From Cladocopium goreaui (Eukaryota; Sar; Dinophyceae; Suessiales; Symbiodiniaceae), in contig CAMXCT020006168.1 of NCBI GenBank assembly GCA_947184155.2, positions 87,833 to 151,832 on the forward strand: DNA of 64,000 nt, given 5' to 3'. Positions 8,520 to 22,100 of the stretch are shown piece by piece (the first letter of the stretch is position 1; each line of letters begins with the position of its first letter). The notes under the pieces are model-generated. The model had not been told where the DNA came from, searched no databases, and was given only the letters and a program-made list of their open reading frames with translations. The position numbers and the translations under genes were made by a program.

Positions 8520-11500
8520 GACCCGCATTTAATGGATTGGTTTAAAGGAAAATCTTCACCGGAAACCATGATTTTTTCACATTAAATATGGGGTTTTCCT
8601 GTAAATGTTCCCTTAAACTAGCCATCTTTAAACCAATCCATGGACACATGGAGATCTGGAATGTCCACCTGAAGCAGTTCCATCTTTCACCCAATTTCGG
8701 TGTTTGCTCAGTTGCATGGTGAATGAACACCCTGCCAGCAGCCGGTGCCAACCACAACCGGTGGATCGCAGGACTTGCCCAGGAAAGCACCACCCAGGCC
8801 TACCTTGGGGAACTACATTCATTTTCCAGAGGCAAGGAAGGGCTTGAGCTTCTGCAATTTCCCAAGTGCATTGATGGGCCCCGAGCCAGCAAAGTGTCAT
8901 ATGGAAAGGACCCTGAATTCAAATTCTGGGAGCCTGCCTTTTTGCCACCTGCTGGCTTATGATGATCGGAGCTGCTGATCAGACCCTCAGCTCGCGCGAG
9001 CAGCCGAATGATAAACTCCATTGAACTTGAGATCGTATTTTCCATGTTCCCGCTATTTCCGCATTCAGGGGTCAAACCACTTTATGACTGTGCCTTGAGA
9101 TAAAAATTTGGGATATCCTCCATGCACTTATGAAACATATGAAATTCAATATCTGGTGTGGCGAAAGGTTCTCCCCAACCTCGATCTCCCAACGTGACCT
9201 GAGATGACCACTTCCTCTTCAGGACAGCAGTGGCTGCACCAGCGAAACCATGCCGCCCTCCACCAGCAACATGGCTCTTCATGAGTGGTCAAGTCATGTC
9301 CCAAACTGGATCAGTTTTGTGGGTTAGTGGAAGTGCCTATCCACTTTGCAGCTGTCACTTTTGACAGCTGCATGGCACTGAATTGCCAGATAGTCTGATT
9401 GTTTGTTCTGAAGTGCCAGCACAGGCACCGCGGCACCTTTCCGGTTGGGCCGTAGCTTTCCGGTTGTTGCCTGACACCTTTTTAGGTAGCCAAAGCAGCG
9501 CTTCAACATCTTTGCCGAGCCCATCCTTGGCTGCGCTTCGACTGAATGGCGGAGGTTGTCACTTCCCGAAACTTTTTTTGGTGCCAGATATCAACCAGAT
9601 ATCCACCAGATAAAACCATCATTTTTCTGTGGACAACGGCAATCTTTGTCCGCGCCAAGCGTGAGATCAAGTATGTCCAGTGCTGGTAGAGGTCCCTGTA
9701 CGTCGATCGCACACACAAATGTATTGTGCTGGGGGTGCCAAAAATATGTCAAATCGGGTCATGCCTGGGAATGTGGCCAACACATGTCAACACAATAATA
9801 TACCACCCCCCAAATCACAACTTTTATAGGTGGTATAAATACAATTCATTCCCAAATGGGTGGTTATTTTTGTTTCACCCACATTAAACAAAACATGCTG
9901 ATCTAAGTCTCCGTCCTGGCCCTTCACCGCTTGTCCGCACCCCCAAGGAGGCCACGCACGTCCGCCATGCTGCGGCAGGCCGCCTGGCAATCCAGACGAT
10001 GGTGAATATCTACCCGCACACAGAGTCACACATGTCAATGTAGAGACATTTTTTTTTTTGGTGTACACTGCACATATATGTAAGGCGCATATGGATTTAC
10101 AATTATGGATTTATCAGATGGTATCGCATTGACAAAAGTTTTTCACTGCGTGGGTATGGAGCCGCCAAGGCAAGGTGCCGCCGAGGCAGGCGCGCAGCGG
10201 TGGGCAACGCGAACGGAAGTTGCAGAAGAAACTTTCCAAGGCGTGGACCCAGGGGCCATCACGGGCTGTCAGGAAAAGGTTCTGAAAAATTGGGGGGGTT
10301 GGAAAACGATCCAAAAACCATGGCTTTTATGTGGTTAATTATTAAGATATCATAGGTGTACTAGGATGGTGCTGTCTCAAAATTTGGGACTCCGACATTG
10401 GTTTGAAACCTCAGTTTTCCCAATGACAATGTAGTTGGTGGTTTCCAACAGCATTTTCCGAATGGGTTTCCCCAGCCCCCAGGCTGCGGCACCTGCTGCT
10501 GGAGCGTCGCAAGACGCAGTACCGCGGGAGGAGCTCTTTCGTCGTTCCCCGCTTCTCCAGCAGCGGGGATGGGGTTGGCGTTTTTGTGGGGTAAGGAAGG
10601 GCAACCACCAAAAAGATGGAAATTGGATGAGTTTGATAAATTTTGATATCATATATAATAATCATATCTGATTATCTTTCTAAATATATATATATTGCAA
10701 TTTTAAAGTCTAGAGTCTAAACTATAGTCTATCTTTTTGGAAGTTGCCAGAAGATGATTTGACTGGGTAAACCAGAGGGTATCATCATGTATTATCTGAA
10801 CAACATATGTTTCGGGTTTGAGTAGGTGCCTAGATTTTAGCATTAGAAAATGGGAAAGAAAATGGGCGGAGTATAGCACGAACATGAAACTGGAAGTAGA
10901 CAATCCAATCAATGTAGGGGGAAAAATGCAAAACAACAACGCTGAGGAGATTTTAGCCAATAGGAAGGCCATTTTGAAAGAACCTTTTACCAACAGTGGC
11001 CTCCAGCTTCGCAGCTGTGTGACTTTCCATCATTTTCCATCCCTGCCTGGGATTATAATCCCGAAAACGCACCGAAAACATGGACATTTGTTGAACCTCA
11101 ATGGGTTGAAGCGGGATTTCGCCTTAAACATGCCACGGGTTCCTTGAGCAAAGTTGAGCATGTGGTTGGTCATGGCATAGTTTCTGATGTAATGAAAGGA
11201 TATGAAAGGTGTGAAACTTGTCACGTCCCGGAGAAGAATCCCCTCATGGGTTGAGATTGCAACACCCTTGAGGTATTGAAGCACAGGAGACTGTCGAAGA
11301 AGAGCGACCCAGCGAAACTCACGTCTTTGCAGTGTTTTGTCTTTGCCGTGTGGGAGGGGCGGAAGGCAGGGTGTGGGTTCCAGACAGGGCACCCAAGATG
11401 GCGGGTAACAGTATATAAATTGGTTGATTGAGCGAATTTCCAATGTCATTCCTGGATTAACCCAAGATTATCCCTATTGAGGGGGGTGCCCCCTAATGAA

Positions 11501-11873
11501 TCAACATTTGTTGATCCATTAATATCCATTAACTGGTGGGTCTCTTAAATCATCAACAAGTGGTTGTTGTTGGTGACTTGGATGTGCATCTCACTCAATA
11601 AGCGGTTTATAACCCCTATATAACTGATTATATCCCATATGTAACTGGTATAATATGCCGCAGAAACATCACGTATAACTGGAACTGGCCTTGGATTGTT
11701 AATATCGTTCTTCTCCAGCAATATCCCAAAATCATGGTTCATAACCCATGATTTTTGAACATGACCCCAGGGTAAACTAACAGTAACTAACATCATGTCG
11801 TGGAAAAGCCAGGATTTGTAGATCATTTTCCATCATTTTCCATCATGTTCCACATTTGTTCAATGGGAATTGC
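8520..11873. other. Mostly non-coding; three weak candidate exons
   Basis: GC-rich islands that could be exons lie near 9910-10000 (LALHRLSAPPRRPRTSAM), 10180-10275 (QRERKLQKKLSKAW) and 10480-10570 (two competing frames). None has a convincing frame chain or family match. The remainder is AT-rich with no array. Confidence 0.3.
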
Positions 11874-11997
11874 AGGATCCAACAGATGGAGGTACTTTAC
11901 CATTTATAAGGCCATATTTTGTGGGGATATTCCCTGAAACTAAGGCCTCAAAAATAGGCCTTATACATGGTAGGTACCTCCAATCAATCGGTTCCTG
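11874..11997 (+). mobile_element. Family C mini-element, copy 1
   Basis: Ends AGGATCCAACAGATGGAGGTAC and GGTACCTCCAATCAATCGG flank an interior with AGGCCATATTTTGTGGGGAT. The same ends and interior occur in reverse orientation at 36062-36196, which defines the family. Confidence 0.6.
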
Positions 11998-12008
11998 AAA
12001 TGGCCAAG

Positions 12009-12110
12009 GCCGCCGAACGGAGCCTCGGGAGCCTCGAGGCTGAGCTGGAGAGCCACCAGGATGAGACTCGGTCGCTGGCCAGCTTGACCGAGCCGACGTC
12101 TCTGTTGGAA
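12009..12110 (+). CDS. Candidate coiled-coil exon upstream of the TRANK1-like gene
   Basis: After CCAAG|GCC the frame reads AAERSLGSLEAELESHQDET then RSLASLTEPTSLLE, a helical GC-rich segment. A GC donor at 12111 or a GT donor at 12117 could end it. It lies next to family C copy 1. It may be a 5' exon of the giant gene. Confidence 0.4.
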
Positions 12111-12221
12111 GGCACCGTTCGGCCCATGAATGTTTGCGGAGACCCGGCCTGGTATTTTTGATGGAATTTATAGTGATTTAATGGGATAAAAATCGTGATT
12201 CAATGGGATATTAATGGGATG

Positions 12222-12328
12222 TACCCTCTGGTAAACATAGAAAAAACTATTGAACATAGCCATAGAATCTATAGAAATAGTTGATTTACTCATTACACAT
12301 GGGGATTTTCCACATGTTAGTTTACCAG
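12222..12328. mobile_element. Family B palindromic mini-element, copy 2
   Basis: It begins TACCCTCTGGTAAACATAG and ends GTTAGTTTACCAG, imperfect inverted repeats matching the family B ends. An adjoining ATGGGATAAAAATCGTGATT block upstream corresponds to copy 1's other flank in inverted order. Confidence 0.6.
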
Positions 12329-12474
12329 CTAACTTTGAAATAGATTTTCCGTTCCAATCTGAATGTCAGTGAATGTATGGATATATATATATATGATATG
12401 TTTGAAATATGTTCAGGTGAATTCCAGTTGAACGTGAAGATGCCCCCTTCGCAAGCTTCGGTTCGGTTTGTTTC

Positions 12475-12658
12475 TTGGAGGTTCCCGCAGATTTCATCAA
12501 CAACTCCCGGCATCCAGGCCGGCGGGTGACCCGTTTTGATGAGACATCGACCCTTGAAGCGGACTTGGAGGTGGTGAATGAGGAGGAAACGGGACGTTCG
12601 GAACTCAGATTTTTTTGTCGAAAACGGCGAAGTCGTGAGAAAATCTGGGCATCCAACT
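12475..12658 (+). CDS. Weak candidate exon
   Basis: The open frame reads LEVPADFINNSRHPGRRVT then FDETSTLEADLEVVNEEETG, compatible with protein. A minus-strand frame over the same bases is also open, so strand and reality are uncertain. Confidence 0.25.
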
Positions 12659-12884
12659 GAACCATAGCATGCCATAGCATTCCAACCCCCCTAGCTGCGC
12701 TTAGTTTTTACATCGAATAAATTAGGGATGCTTTTCCGTGGACATCCAATTTTCGGCGTTGATGCTGATTGTCTATAAACCAAATCCTAAATAACATCCT
12801 AAATCTAATGTAAGCATATTATAAGCTACTCCTACGTCTAATACATTATTACACTACACTCTTATCCTGAATCTAATCAACTCC

Positions 12885-12935
12885 AATCCAATCCAATCCA
12901 ATCCATCCATCCATCAATCAATCAATCAATCAACA
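12885..12935. repeat. (AATCC)n, (ATCC)n and (AATC)n microsatellite
   Basis: Short run of CAATC and CATCC units. Confidence 0.9.
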
Positions 12936-13035
12936 TTCATTGGTATATATTTTTATATAAAAAGACATTATTATAGCCGTTTTGGTATGTTTTGGTTACC
13001 TAAACCACCTTTTGCCAATGCTCCGAGAGTCTCAG

Positions 13036-13136
13036 GCAACGTCCTTCAAGACCTTTTTGCCGATGAGCCCTGGCGCTTGCAGCTCTGCGGAGATGCCTTC
13101 GGTGAGCTGAAGCAGCTGGGGAGCACGCAACAGAAG
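13036..13136 (+). CDS. TRANK1-like exon: pre-helicase region
   Basis: AG|GC acceptor at 13034-13035. The frame reads NVLQDLFADEPWRLQLCGD then AFGELKQLGSTQQK, resembling the segment of TRANK1-like proteins before the helicase core. A GC donor at 13137 leaves phase 0, matching the next exon. A GT donor at 13142 would not match. Confidence 0.7.
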
Positions 13137-16100
13137 GCGCGGTATGGCGCGTTTTTTTTTCGCCCAGTCATGGGATAATCTATATTAATAGTGGTTAATA
13201 GTGGTTAATAATGGTTGAACAATGGTTGATAATGATAATCAATGATTAATTATTTGGTGGGTGGTTTGGAACATGATTTTTACCTTTCCATATCTTGGGA
13301 ATCATACGGAATCATCATCCCAACTGACGAACTCATATTTTTCAGAGGGGTAGGTATACCACCACCAACCAGTTATAGATGGTTATAGATGATAGTACAA
13401 CCCAGAATCACCAAAAACAATTTGAAGATAGAGGGGCAACAGGAATATGGTAGAATGATGCTAGATGTGTTTTGGTACCGTTTTGGGGTCCAGTTAGAGA
13501 AACCAGGCGTTGGTGGAGTTGAAACTGCCGTGGCAGGTGGTTCTCGAAGTGCTCAAGGCCCGGTTCTGTCCGTCTCAGGTACTAGGGGAAGCTAGTAGTG
13601 GCTTCAGGGTGCCTTTCTTGTTTCGATGTTTGGGACATAGTTCATTGTCATATATAAATGATATATATAGTATAATATTATATATATTTCATATTATATC
13701 ATATATAATACAATATAATATATATTATATATTATATAATATATACTATATATATTATATAATAGATATAATATAATATATATATATTATATTATTTAAT
13801 ATATATTATATAATATATACTATATATTATATAATAGATATATAATATATATATATATATTATATTATTTAACATATATTATATATTATATATTTTATAT
13901 TACATATTATAAATTATATTTATTATATATTCATTATATATATAATTACACATATATATATATGCATCAATGTAAGATGGGATTTGCATCATCTCAACTG
14001 CCTTGACCTCACACTTCTCGCCCAGACCTTGGCGTCGGGCACCTGGCCGGAGCTGTGGAAAAAGGAGGTGGGCAAGCCACAAGGAGAACAAACTTCGATG
14101 TGCTACAGGCTTTCGGGGCTTTCGGGATCGATGGTATGGTGGTCAGCTGGGTATGGAGTCAAGGGGGAAGAAGAATGAAGTCTATTTGTTTTCGCCACAT
14201 TTTCGTCAGTGAAATGCTGAAGAACTTGGCAGGTGAGCTCAACGTGCTGTGGGGACAGGATCTCAGATTTTGTCCGAAGTGGGCGGCTATGGGAATTACT
14301 TGGGGGTGCAGTGGAGGCTTTTTGGATGGGTATAACATGGTATAACCATGGTATATAAGCCCCACCCGTTTGGGATATGGGGCCCTATCACTATGGTCGG
14401 GTACCGACTGAGGCATTGACATGGAATACTCCCGCGAGCAGAAAGCGTTCACAGAGGTCATCCAGATTTGGCATGTGGTACGAGCCTAGGATGGCAGCAG
14501 CCAGGTGCCCATCTTGGTTTCCTCACCCGAACTGTGCTGTACATGAGTATATCAGATTGTATCAGGTAAATATACAAGGTGGGGCCCCCAAACGATAGCG
14601 TTCAGTTGGTTTGCAACTAGATGAGCGAGCGGTGTTTCAAAGGGACCTAGGCAGAGTTTGTATAGTCGTTAGGGTTTGAATCTGCCCAGGAGCTGAAGAC
14701 ATTCAGAACAAGGCCGACACCGTGCTGCAGCAATGGCGGGCCACCGACCGGAAATTCGAAGGCGGGACACATAGTTGTATGATGAGGTGGAACATTTCTG
14801 CATGTGATAGTGATGGTATATGATAGTATCGGATGTGGGTTTTTTGGGGATGCATCTGAATAGGGAACTCTTTGAGAGCCAAGAATCCAGCTACGCTTGG
14901 AAGAGACAGGAATGGTGAAGGACATGGTAGATGAAGCGGAGGATCTTGTGTGGTAGGAATTGTGGTTCTGCACGGGTTCTGGATGCGAGCGCTATTGAAC
15001 ATGGTAACACTCTGAACATCTCTGAACCATCTGCAACTGTGATGTGTTAAGATATGCCCCACAAATAATCCACTTAGCACCGATCCCATCAAGCACCGCA
15101 GCCAGGTGTGAAAAAGGCGCTCCGGAACCAACCGCTGCAGAAAAAGGGCCAGACCCGCTATCCGCGCAGCGTAGCCGAAAGCGAGTTGCAAGACAGTCCC
15201 GTGGCGCCATGGGGGAGACTTGAAGCTGGGCAGATCTGGTTCAAGGTTGTTCGGTTTACCCTCTGGTAATTTAACATAACTATGGAAAATCACCATTTTT
15301 CATGGGAAAAATCACTATAAATGGTGATTTTCAATAGCTATGTTAAATTACCAGAGGGTATATATAGGTTTATTGTGTTCTAGTTCAGAGAGCAGTAATA
15401 CTTTCGTGCAGCTTTGGCTACCATACATCGTTTCAGCATGTTTCAGCGAATCAGATTGGAAGAAGCATTGAAAAAAACATCACCTACAAAAACTGGTTTA
15501 TGGGTTAATAACCACTATAATGGCTTGATAATGTTCCAATTATGGAATAATTATGGACTAATTAATTCCCAGGCAGAAAGAGACCGCATCACGAAAAAAG
15601 ATGGGGATGGGCTTCGCCCACCCCAGGTGACGTTTTCTCGGTCCGAAAGTTCTTCACGTTGGACCAGCAGATGTTGCGTTCCATTACCATGGAGGACGAG
15701 CATGCAGGCAGCTCTGCAGAGGGATTCAGCCCCAAGTTATGGCTAAGTTAATGTATTTTAATAGGGAAAATGATTGCTAATCAACGGATTTTTGGGGTGT
15801 TTTTTGTTGGTGGATGGATTTTCTCAAACGTTTGGATGTTTGGGTATTGAAACGAAGTGGTTTTATCCCTAAAATTGGCTGGTCAGATGCAAAAGAGTCC
15901 AGTTTTGTGGTCCCAATGCTGCCTCATTTGGAAGAATAACATGTTCACTGGCTTGCTGATGTTATGTTACAGAAACCCAGGCAAATTCCTCATGGATGGG
16001 GACCGCCATGATGTATAGCCGAAAGAAAACAAAAGTTTCAGGGCTGCTGGTGATGCATGTTGGGCCGCCTACTTACAGTCCCAACTCGGCCCAAGGATTG

Positions 16101-19100
16101 AAGGGAACCATATCTATTTGGGTTTTCCCACAATAGGAATAGCAACCCCAAACAGATAGAAATTCAAAATCCAACTAAAACGATGATTACTTTTCCATAT
16201 TTTTTCTATCTTTTTTGGATCACTATGCTTGTATACCGTATATTGTATACCCCAATAACCAATGGTTTATTATCATTTCCCTGTTAAAAAAAACTACCAT
16301 TTAAGTGGCTATTTGGTGTTAGACACCAGTTCCTTCCACCCCAGTAGCACCTCGTAGCGTCCTCTTAGATCCCTCCGTTGAGGCGCCGCAGAAGAACAGT
16401 AGCTCAGCAGAAATCTGACGGATGGCTATGAAAAGTAAAGGATCCTTCGAAAGTGCGGATTTTGACACACCAGTTAGGGGGATTTACTCTAAGATAAGCA
16501 TAAGTAACACACCACAAATGGGGTATGACACACTACAAAAATCGGGATTTTACACTTATGGGGATTTACACCAAACATGTGGGGCTTGATTTTTTGATAT
16601 TTTTTGTAACCTATGGAGCCCGTGGATGACCAGCAGGTTCGCCCTTCGAGTGTCCAAGCGGGAGGCGACCGTCATCGAAAAGCAACTTGGTGGCGATCTG
16701 TGGTAAGTCACTGGATTCAACCATCGAACGGGATTTCAATGGTAATCTGGTTGGTGGTGTGGAACATTTTTTTTCCAATATTGGGAATGTCATCATCCCA
16801 ACTGACGAACTCCATCATTTTTCAGAGGAGTAGGGCTCAACCACCAACCAGACTGGGATGTAATGTTGATTTCATATGATTTGGCCATAAAACATGGGAA
16901 TTTCATAGGGTATTCATGGGGATGCCTTGGGATATGTAGGGATTTAACTGATTTAACCATTTTTTTCACGGGATACAATGGGAATGTAGTGGGATAAAGA
17001 ACCAACACCATAATAAACGGGTCTGTTCGGAAAATTGATGGTTTAACCCCAAATTGCCATTAAATCATAGGGAACGTGGTGATTCACCATGAAATTTGGG
17101 GATACCCTGTTCTCAGACAAACCCAACTAGTAAACCCAACTTAAACAAACCTTCATTGTGGATCATTCAAAATGGGGGCATATATCCAATAAATCAAGAC
17201 GAACTTGAGGATGCTTTGTCACTGGGTTTCCGGCATTACCTCAAACTCGGGTGGAAGTAGATTGAGGTTACAACCCCAGTCACCCAGTTATAAGTGTCCC
17301 ATCTTTGGGGTACATGACGTGTCTGGAACTTAGCGTTATTTGCAACAGGGGTGCGCCAGTATCAACCACCATCACACTGTAGATTCAATACAGCAATAAT
17401 CAACCACCCATATTTTGATGGTTTAGTTTATACCATCCATTTCTGGAAAAATTGGGGACGGTAACCATCGTCGACTAACATTCCGTAGAGGTCTTAAGCT
17501 TATGGCCCTGAAAATCCTTAGATCTAGGTCCAACGAAGGGCCCTGTCTTGGCCGAGGAAGGGCCCTGCCATTGTCATTGGGCGCAGTGGTTCTGGCAAGA
17601 CACTCTGTGCTGTCCTCAAGAGTTGGGAGCCAGGAATGATACCCGGTGAAAAGCCATGGCAGCCATGGCGGCCATGGTTGGGCAATTACAGCTTGTTTAT
17701 AACCACCAGTTGAAGCAAGCAGCAATAACCTTAAGGCAGTGTTGGCCATATGAACTGCTGAACTTGGAATGACATTTTCGGCACCAGTGTGTAGCCTTAT
17801 CAACTTGTCATGGGGAGCTGAGGGAAGAACATTTAGATTCACACGGTGACCGCCAGGCTGCGTGTATCGCCTGTTCTTTCAACACTTGACGTACTGGCAG
17901 AAATCTGCCAAGGCCTGGGGATAAAGGATTCCCAAGTCATAGGATAAGTGGCTGGACATTGGATTCTGTATATATTTAGGATACATAGGCACTTACCATC
18001 CAGATGATTCAAAGCTTGGAGCACCTTCCCTCAGGAGCATGTATCCCATATTTTCTTATTTGAGGATTATATATATATATATATATTTACATATATAGAG
18101 TTGCTGGGATGATTGAATTGCAAGATTTGAAGGTTTTGCATTGGTTTATGCAAAATTGGAAATGGAGTCAGTTGTGGATAACTGTGGGGTCTAGGTGTTT
18201 TTACTCGAGAAAAATCAGGCTAAAACGAACTTACCCCCTATCTTTGTGGGACAGTTTTTTTTTTTGAATAGTTCACCAAGCTGGTTACTATCCCATTGTG
18301 GCCTTATTACAGAATTTTAGCTGAGTGAAGTTTATCTACTTAGATCATCCTGGATTAATAATTTTAAGATATTACCACATAGCCTCAACGATCATCCCAG
18401 CTCCAAGCAATGGACGTGGGCAACGCTGGACCCTTGGCAGGCTGATGGTGCGGCACTGGTGCCGACGGGCAATGGAAACGAACTGGTCCATCTGCACCAG
18501 GCGCTGAGCTTTCCTGGATTGGCTGAGTCGATTTTGGGCATTTTCTCGATGGGAAATCCACTACTTAGGGAATCTATAGGTTTTTGTTCATAGTTTTTCT
18601 CCCTCTTTTAAAAGTGGGGTTCCGGATCAGCTTAAACCCAAGTTTTTGATGGGCATTTGTGAAATTACCGATGTCACACATGAACACAAATGTAGACGTC
18701 AGATATCTTTTTAATGCATTTTAATACATGTTCTTATAATTGGCAAAGGCCAGTAGCACATAGTCCAATAGCAAGTGAAAGTTACACCCCCCCGGTGGAA
18801 CCTGACAACTGGGATTAAACCATCCCCGATGCGGGGCGGAACCCATCCCAGGTCTTCGTAACTCACTCTGCCAGCCTGGCCAACAAGGCCGGGGATTATC
18901 CCTGGGGATGGGGGCCCACCGGGCCCACCGGGCCCACCAGTGGGATGCGGATGGCCAGGTGTTGGAGTACTTCTCCAACCTCCAAGCCCAAGCAGCTGAG
19001 GCGACTGGGCTACAGACCAAACTACTGGAACAGACGAGGTCGGGCTGGGTTGGCAAGTCATGAAGCTGTCAATCAGTTCCTTGTGTGTTTTGTCCAGTGC

Positions 19101-22100
19101 GTGGCTTGACATGGGATTATCCAAAACCGTCGAATACCCAAACAAGTTGTGTTTTTTTTTCTCGGAACCAGATGATATTTTTCCGGAATTGGGGATATTG
19201 TATTCTCAAACCAAAGCCATATCTTTGGCAAAGGTGTTGATGACCCCTTTTTTCAACCAGCCAGCGAACGACCATCCTGGTGGCGGAGGCTGCCCGATAC
19301 CTTGAAGGGGCTCAAGACCTTCCCGTTGTTTCTCACGATCCTTGTCAGATCATGGCGGGGAGACGGAGTGATTTCATCCGGCGGTTCAGGTGGACCGTTG
19401 TGGTTGGAAATTGGAGACCCCCAAAATCCACTAAAGTTAAAGCAGATAGTCATCATTTTCCTCATTGTTTGATGATGTTTAATGGCAATTTTACAGTGAA
19501 AAAGAAAAACATCAGTTTCAGACACGTCCGCAACTTGCATCAAATGATCATGTTGGTTACATCGTATCGCCATGTATCTCCCATATTCTATCAGACTATG
19601 AAACCCATTGATGGTTTGATATGTTTGATCCGCCGCAAGCCTCTCCTTTCCGAGGTTCCGGAAGTTTATCATTATGGTGGATGGCACCTCGCCACATCCT
19701 GGTCCGCTCTGTGGACGAAGGATTTCTTTGAAGATGTTTTGGGGTGTCCATGGGTGTCCCAAAATGAGGGATTGACTGTGGTAGAAAAGAAACATCCAAT
19801 TAGGGGTATGGTACGGCCATTTTCAGAGAAGCCCCTTTTCTGAACATCTACCTGTAACTTATCCTGGAAGCCACAGAGGATCCCAACCAAAAATCAGGGC
19901 CGCAACGGGGTTCGCAGATGTCACCTGTCGACTTTTCAGGTGGGATGCCAAAATCAAGTGATCCAACACTAAAACCACGGTTTCTAGGGTGGTAATTATG
20001 GGATATGTGGTGAACTGTGGTAAACCTAATATAGAATCGAAAATCCCTGAGTCTACCAGGAACGAGTGGAATAAACCTGCCAAATTTGGAGGTGTATTAT
20101 TTGGTTTGCTACATTATCACCATCATAGTCCCCATTGTTGATGCAATTCCCTGCTTTTTGATGGTTAAATCATGTTAAATCCAAATTTTTGATGGTTGAA
20201 TCATGTTAAATCCCAATTTTTGATGGTTGAATCATGTTAAATCCCAATTTTTGATGGTTGAATCATGTTAAATCCCAATTTTTGATGGTTGAATCATGTT
20301 AAATCCCAATTTTTGATTTGATGGTTGAATCATGTTAAATCCCAATTTTTGATGGTTAAATCATGTTAAATCCCAATTTTTGATGGTTAAACCCACATTT
20401 TTTTGCTGGTTAAATCCAGCCATAGATGTTTTTCGGGGCATGCAGAGGCTCGCCATGGCTCGCCTGAACCTCTGCCTGAGCTGCTCCGAGGCTCGCTGGA
20501 GAAGCGCTTCTTTCCGCGGCGCCATACGGGTCAGCTCCACCCTGACAAGGCCCCGACCAGCCAAGATTCCAACTGGTTGGTGATGTGACCTTAGCACCTC
20601 CAAGAGGTCATGCCCCCCCCAACCACTTCTAACCTCCAATCGAAGTTCAAATCCCTTTAAAGATTTTTTTTTAAAGTTGGCACTCTGAATGCCATATAAC
20701 ATCATATAACACTATATTTACCAGATATGCACCATATATTCACCATATATTCACCATATATTCACCATATATTCACCATATATTACCCACTGGTAATTTA
20801 ACGTAGCTATTGAAAATGACCATTTATAGTGGATTTACCCATTGAAAATTGTGATTTTCCATAGTTTTGTGTATGTTTACCAGAGGGTACCCACATAACG
20901 ACACGCATCGGGGATCTTAGGGCGCCAGGTCCTGATGGCCGAAGCTCCCGATGCCCTGGACCCCATCAGCGCCCTGCGGGAGCACCACCGCACCGCGCAG
21001 CGGGCGCAGGCCGTGAACCAGGCGAAGGCGACCAGCACCTGGGGCCCCCCGTGGGCCCCCCGGGATGGTGCCCGATATCAATGCCTTGGGCCTTGGTTTT
21101 CATGGGAAAATTCACTGGAAACTATGGGAAACCATGGGAAACCCACCATATTTTGATATATTTTGCATGTTTCATGGGAAAATCCGTGGTTTCAGATTTT
21201 GCCTTACACAAATTCCATTGACAATATGAGATTCGAACAATTTTTCGTAGCCACCAAAATGAATAGATACAAAATTACGAAAGCCAGCCGGACAAGCTGG
21301 CAAGTACAATTTGAAAGTTATTGAATGTTAGGGGGTAAGTGTCAAAAAGGGGGGCATGTAACTCAGCCCAGAATTTGGTTAGCAGCAAAAGGGCGCCTAT
21401 AACTCTTTGTATTTTATTTTCACCCAGTCTATGAAGGGGTTTATGTGAATTACTACTATTAACATGTAAACCAACCCCAACATATTAACATCTCATTTTG
21501 AATCACTATTATTATTATTATTATGATTATGATGATGATGATGATTATTATTATTACTGGCAGAAGTTTTTTTTTTAAACGCATAGTGCCTCATGGTGGT
21601 GTCTGAATGGTGTGCGCGTGTTTAGATCGCCGGCTCAGACGGCGAGCTCAGAGAACCAGCGGAAGACGGAGGTGGACTACGAGCTCTTCAAGAGCAAATT
21701 CTGGCCCAAAATCTCGCCCCATGCGGCTGGGTCGAAAATTGACATACCCTCCGAGTCATCCGACATAGCTATGTGATGGTTGGTGGTGACTGGAACATGT
21801 TTTTTTTTATTTTTCCATATGTTGGGAATAAAAACATATCCCAACTGACTTTCACTCCATCATTTTTCAGAGGGTTAGGTATACCACCAACCAGTAGCTA
21901 TGTGATGCTATATGGAAACTAATCATTTCCTTAATTATATTATATATTCACAACAATGCTTGGATGTCTTTTGTGATCTTGAGCAATTGGGGCCATCAGG
22001 AACGCGAATGCAGTAAGCAGAATTAAGTAGATGGGAAATTATCCAGCTGTTATGACGATATGAGTTTCTGCTTACGACTCCGACCCATAAGCCTCTGAGT

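Noticed and set aside
18711..19145. 144-codon minus-strand open frame and a collagen-like plus reading (GPPGPP)
   Set aside because: The plus strand carries a phase-matched exon of the giant gene at 18959-19038; the collagen-like run is a triplicated GGGCCCACC just before the acceptor.
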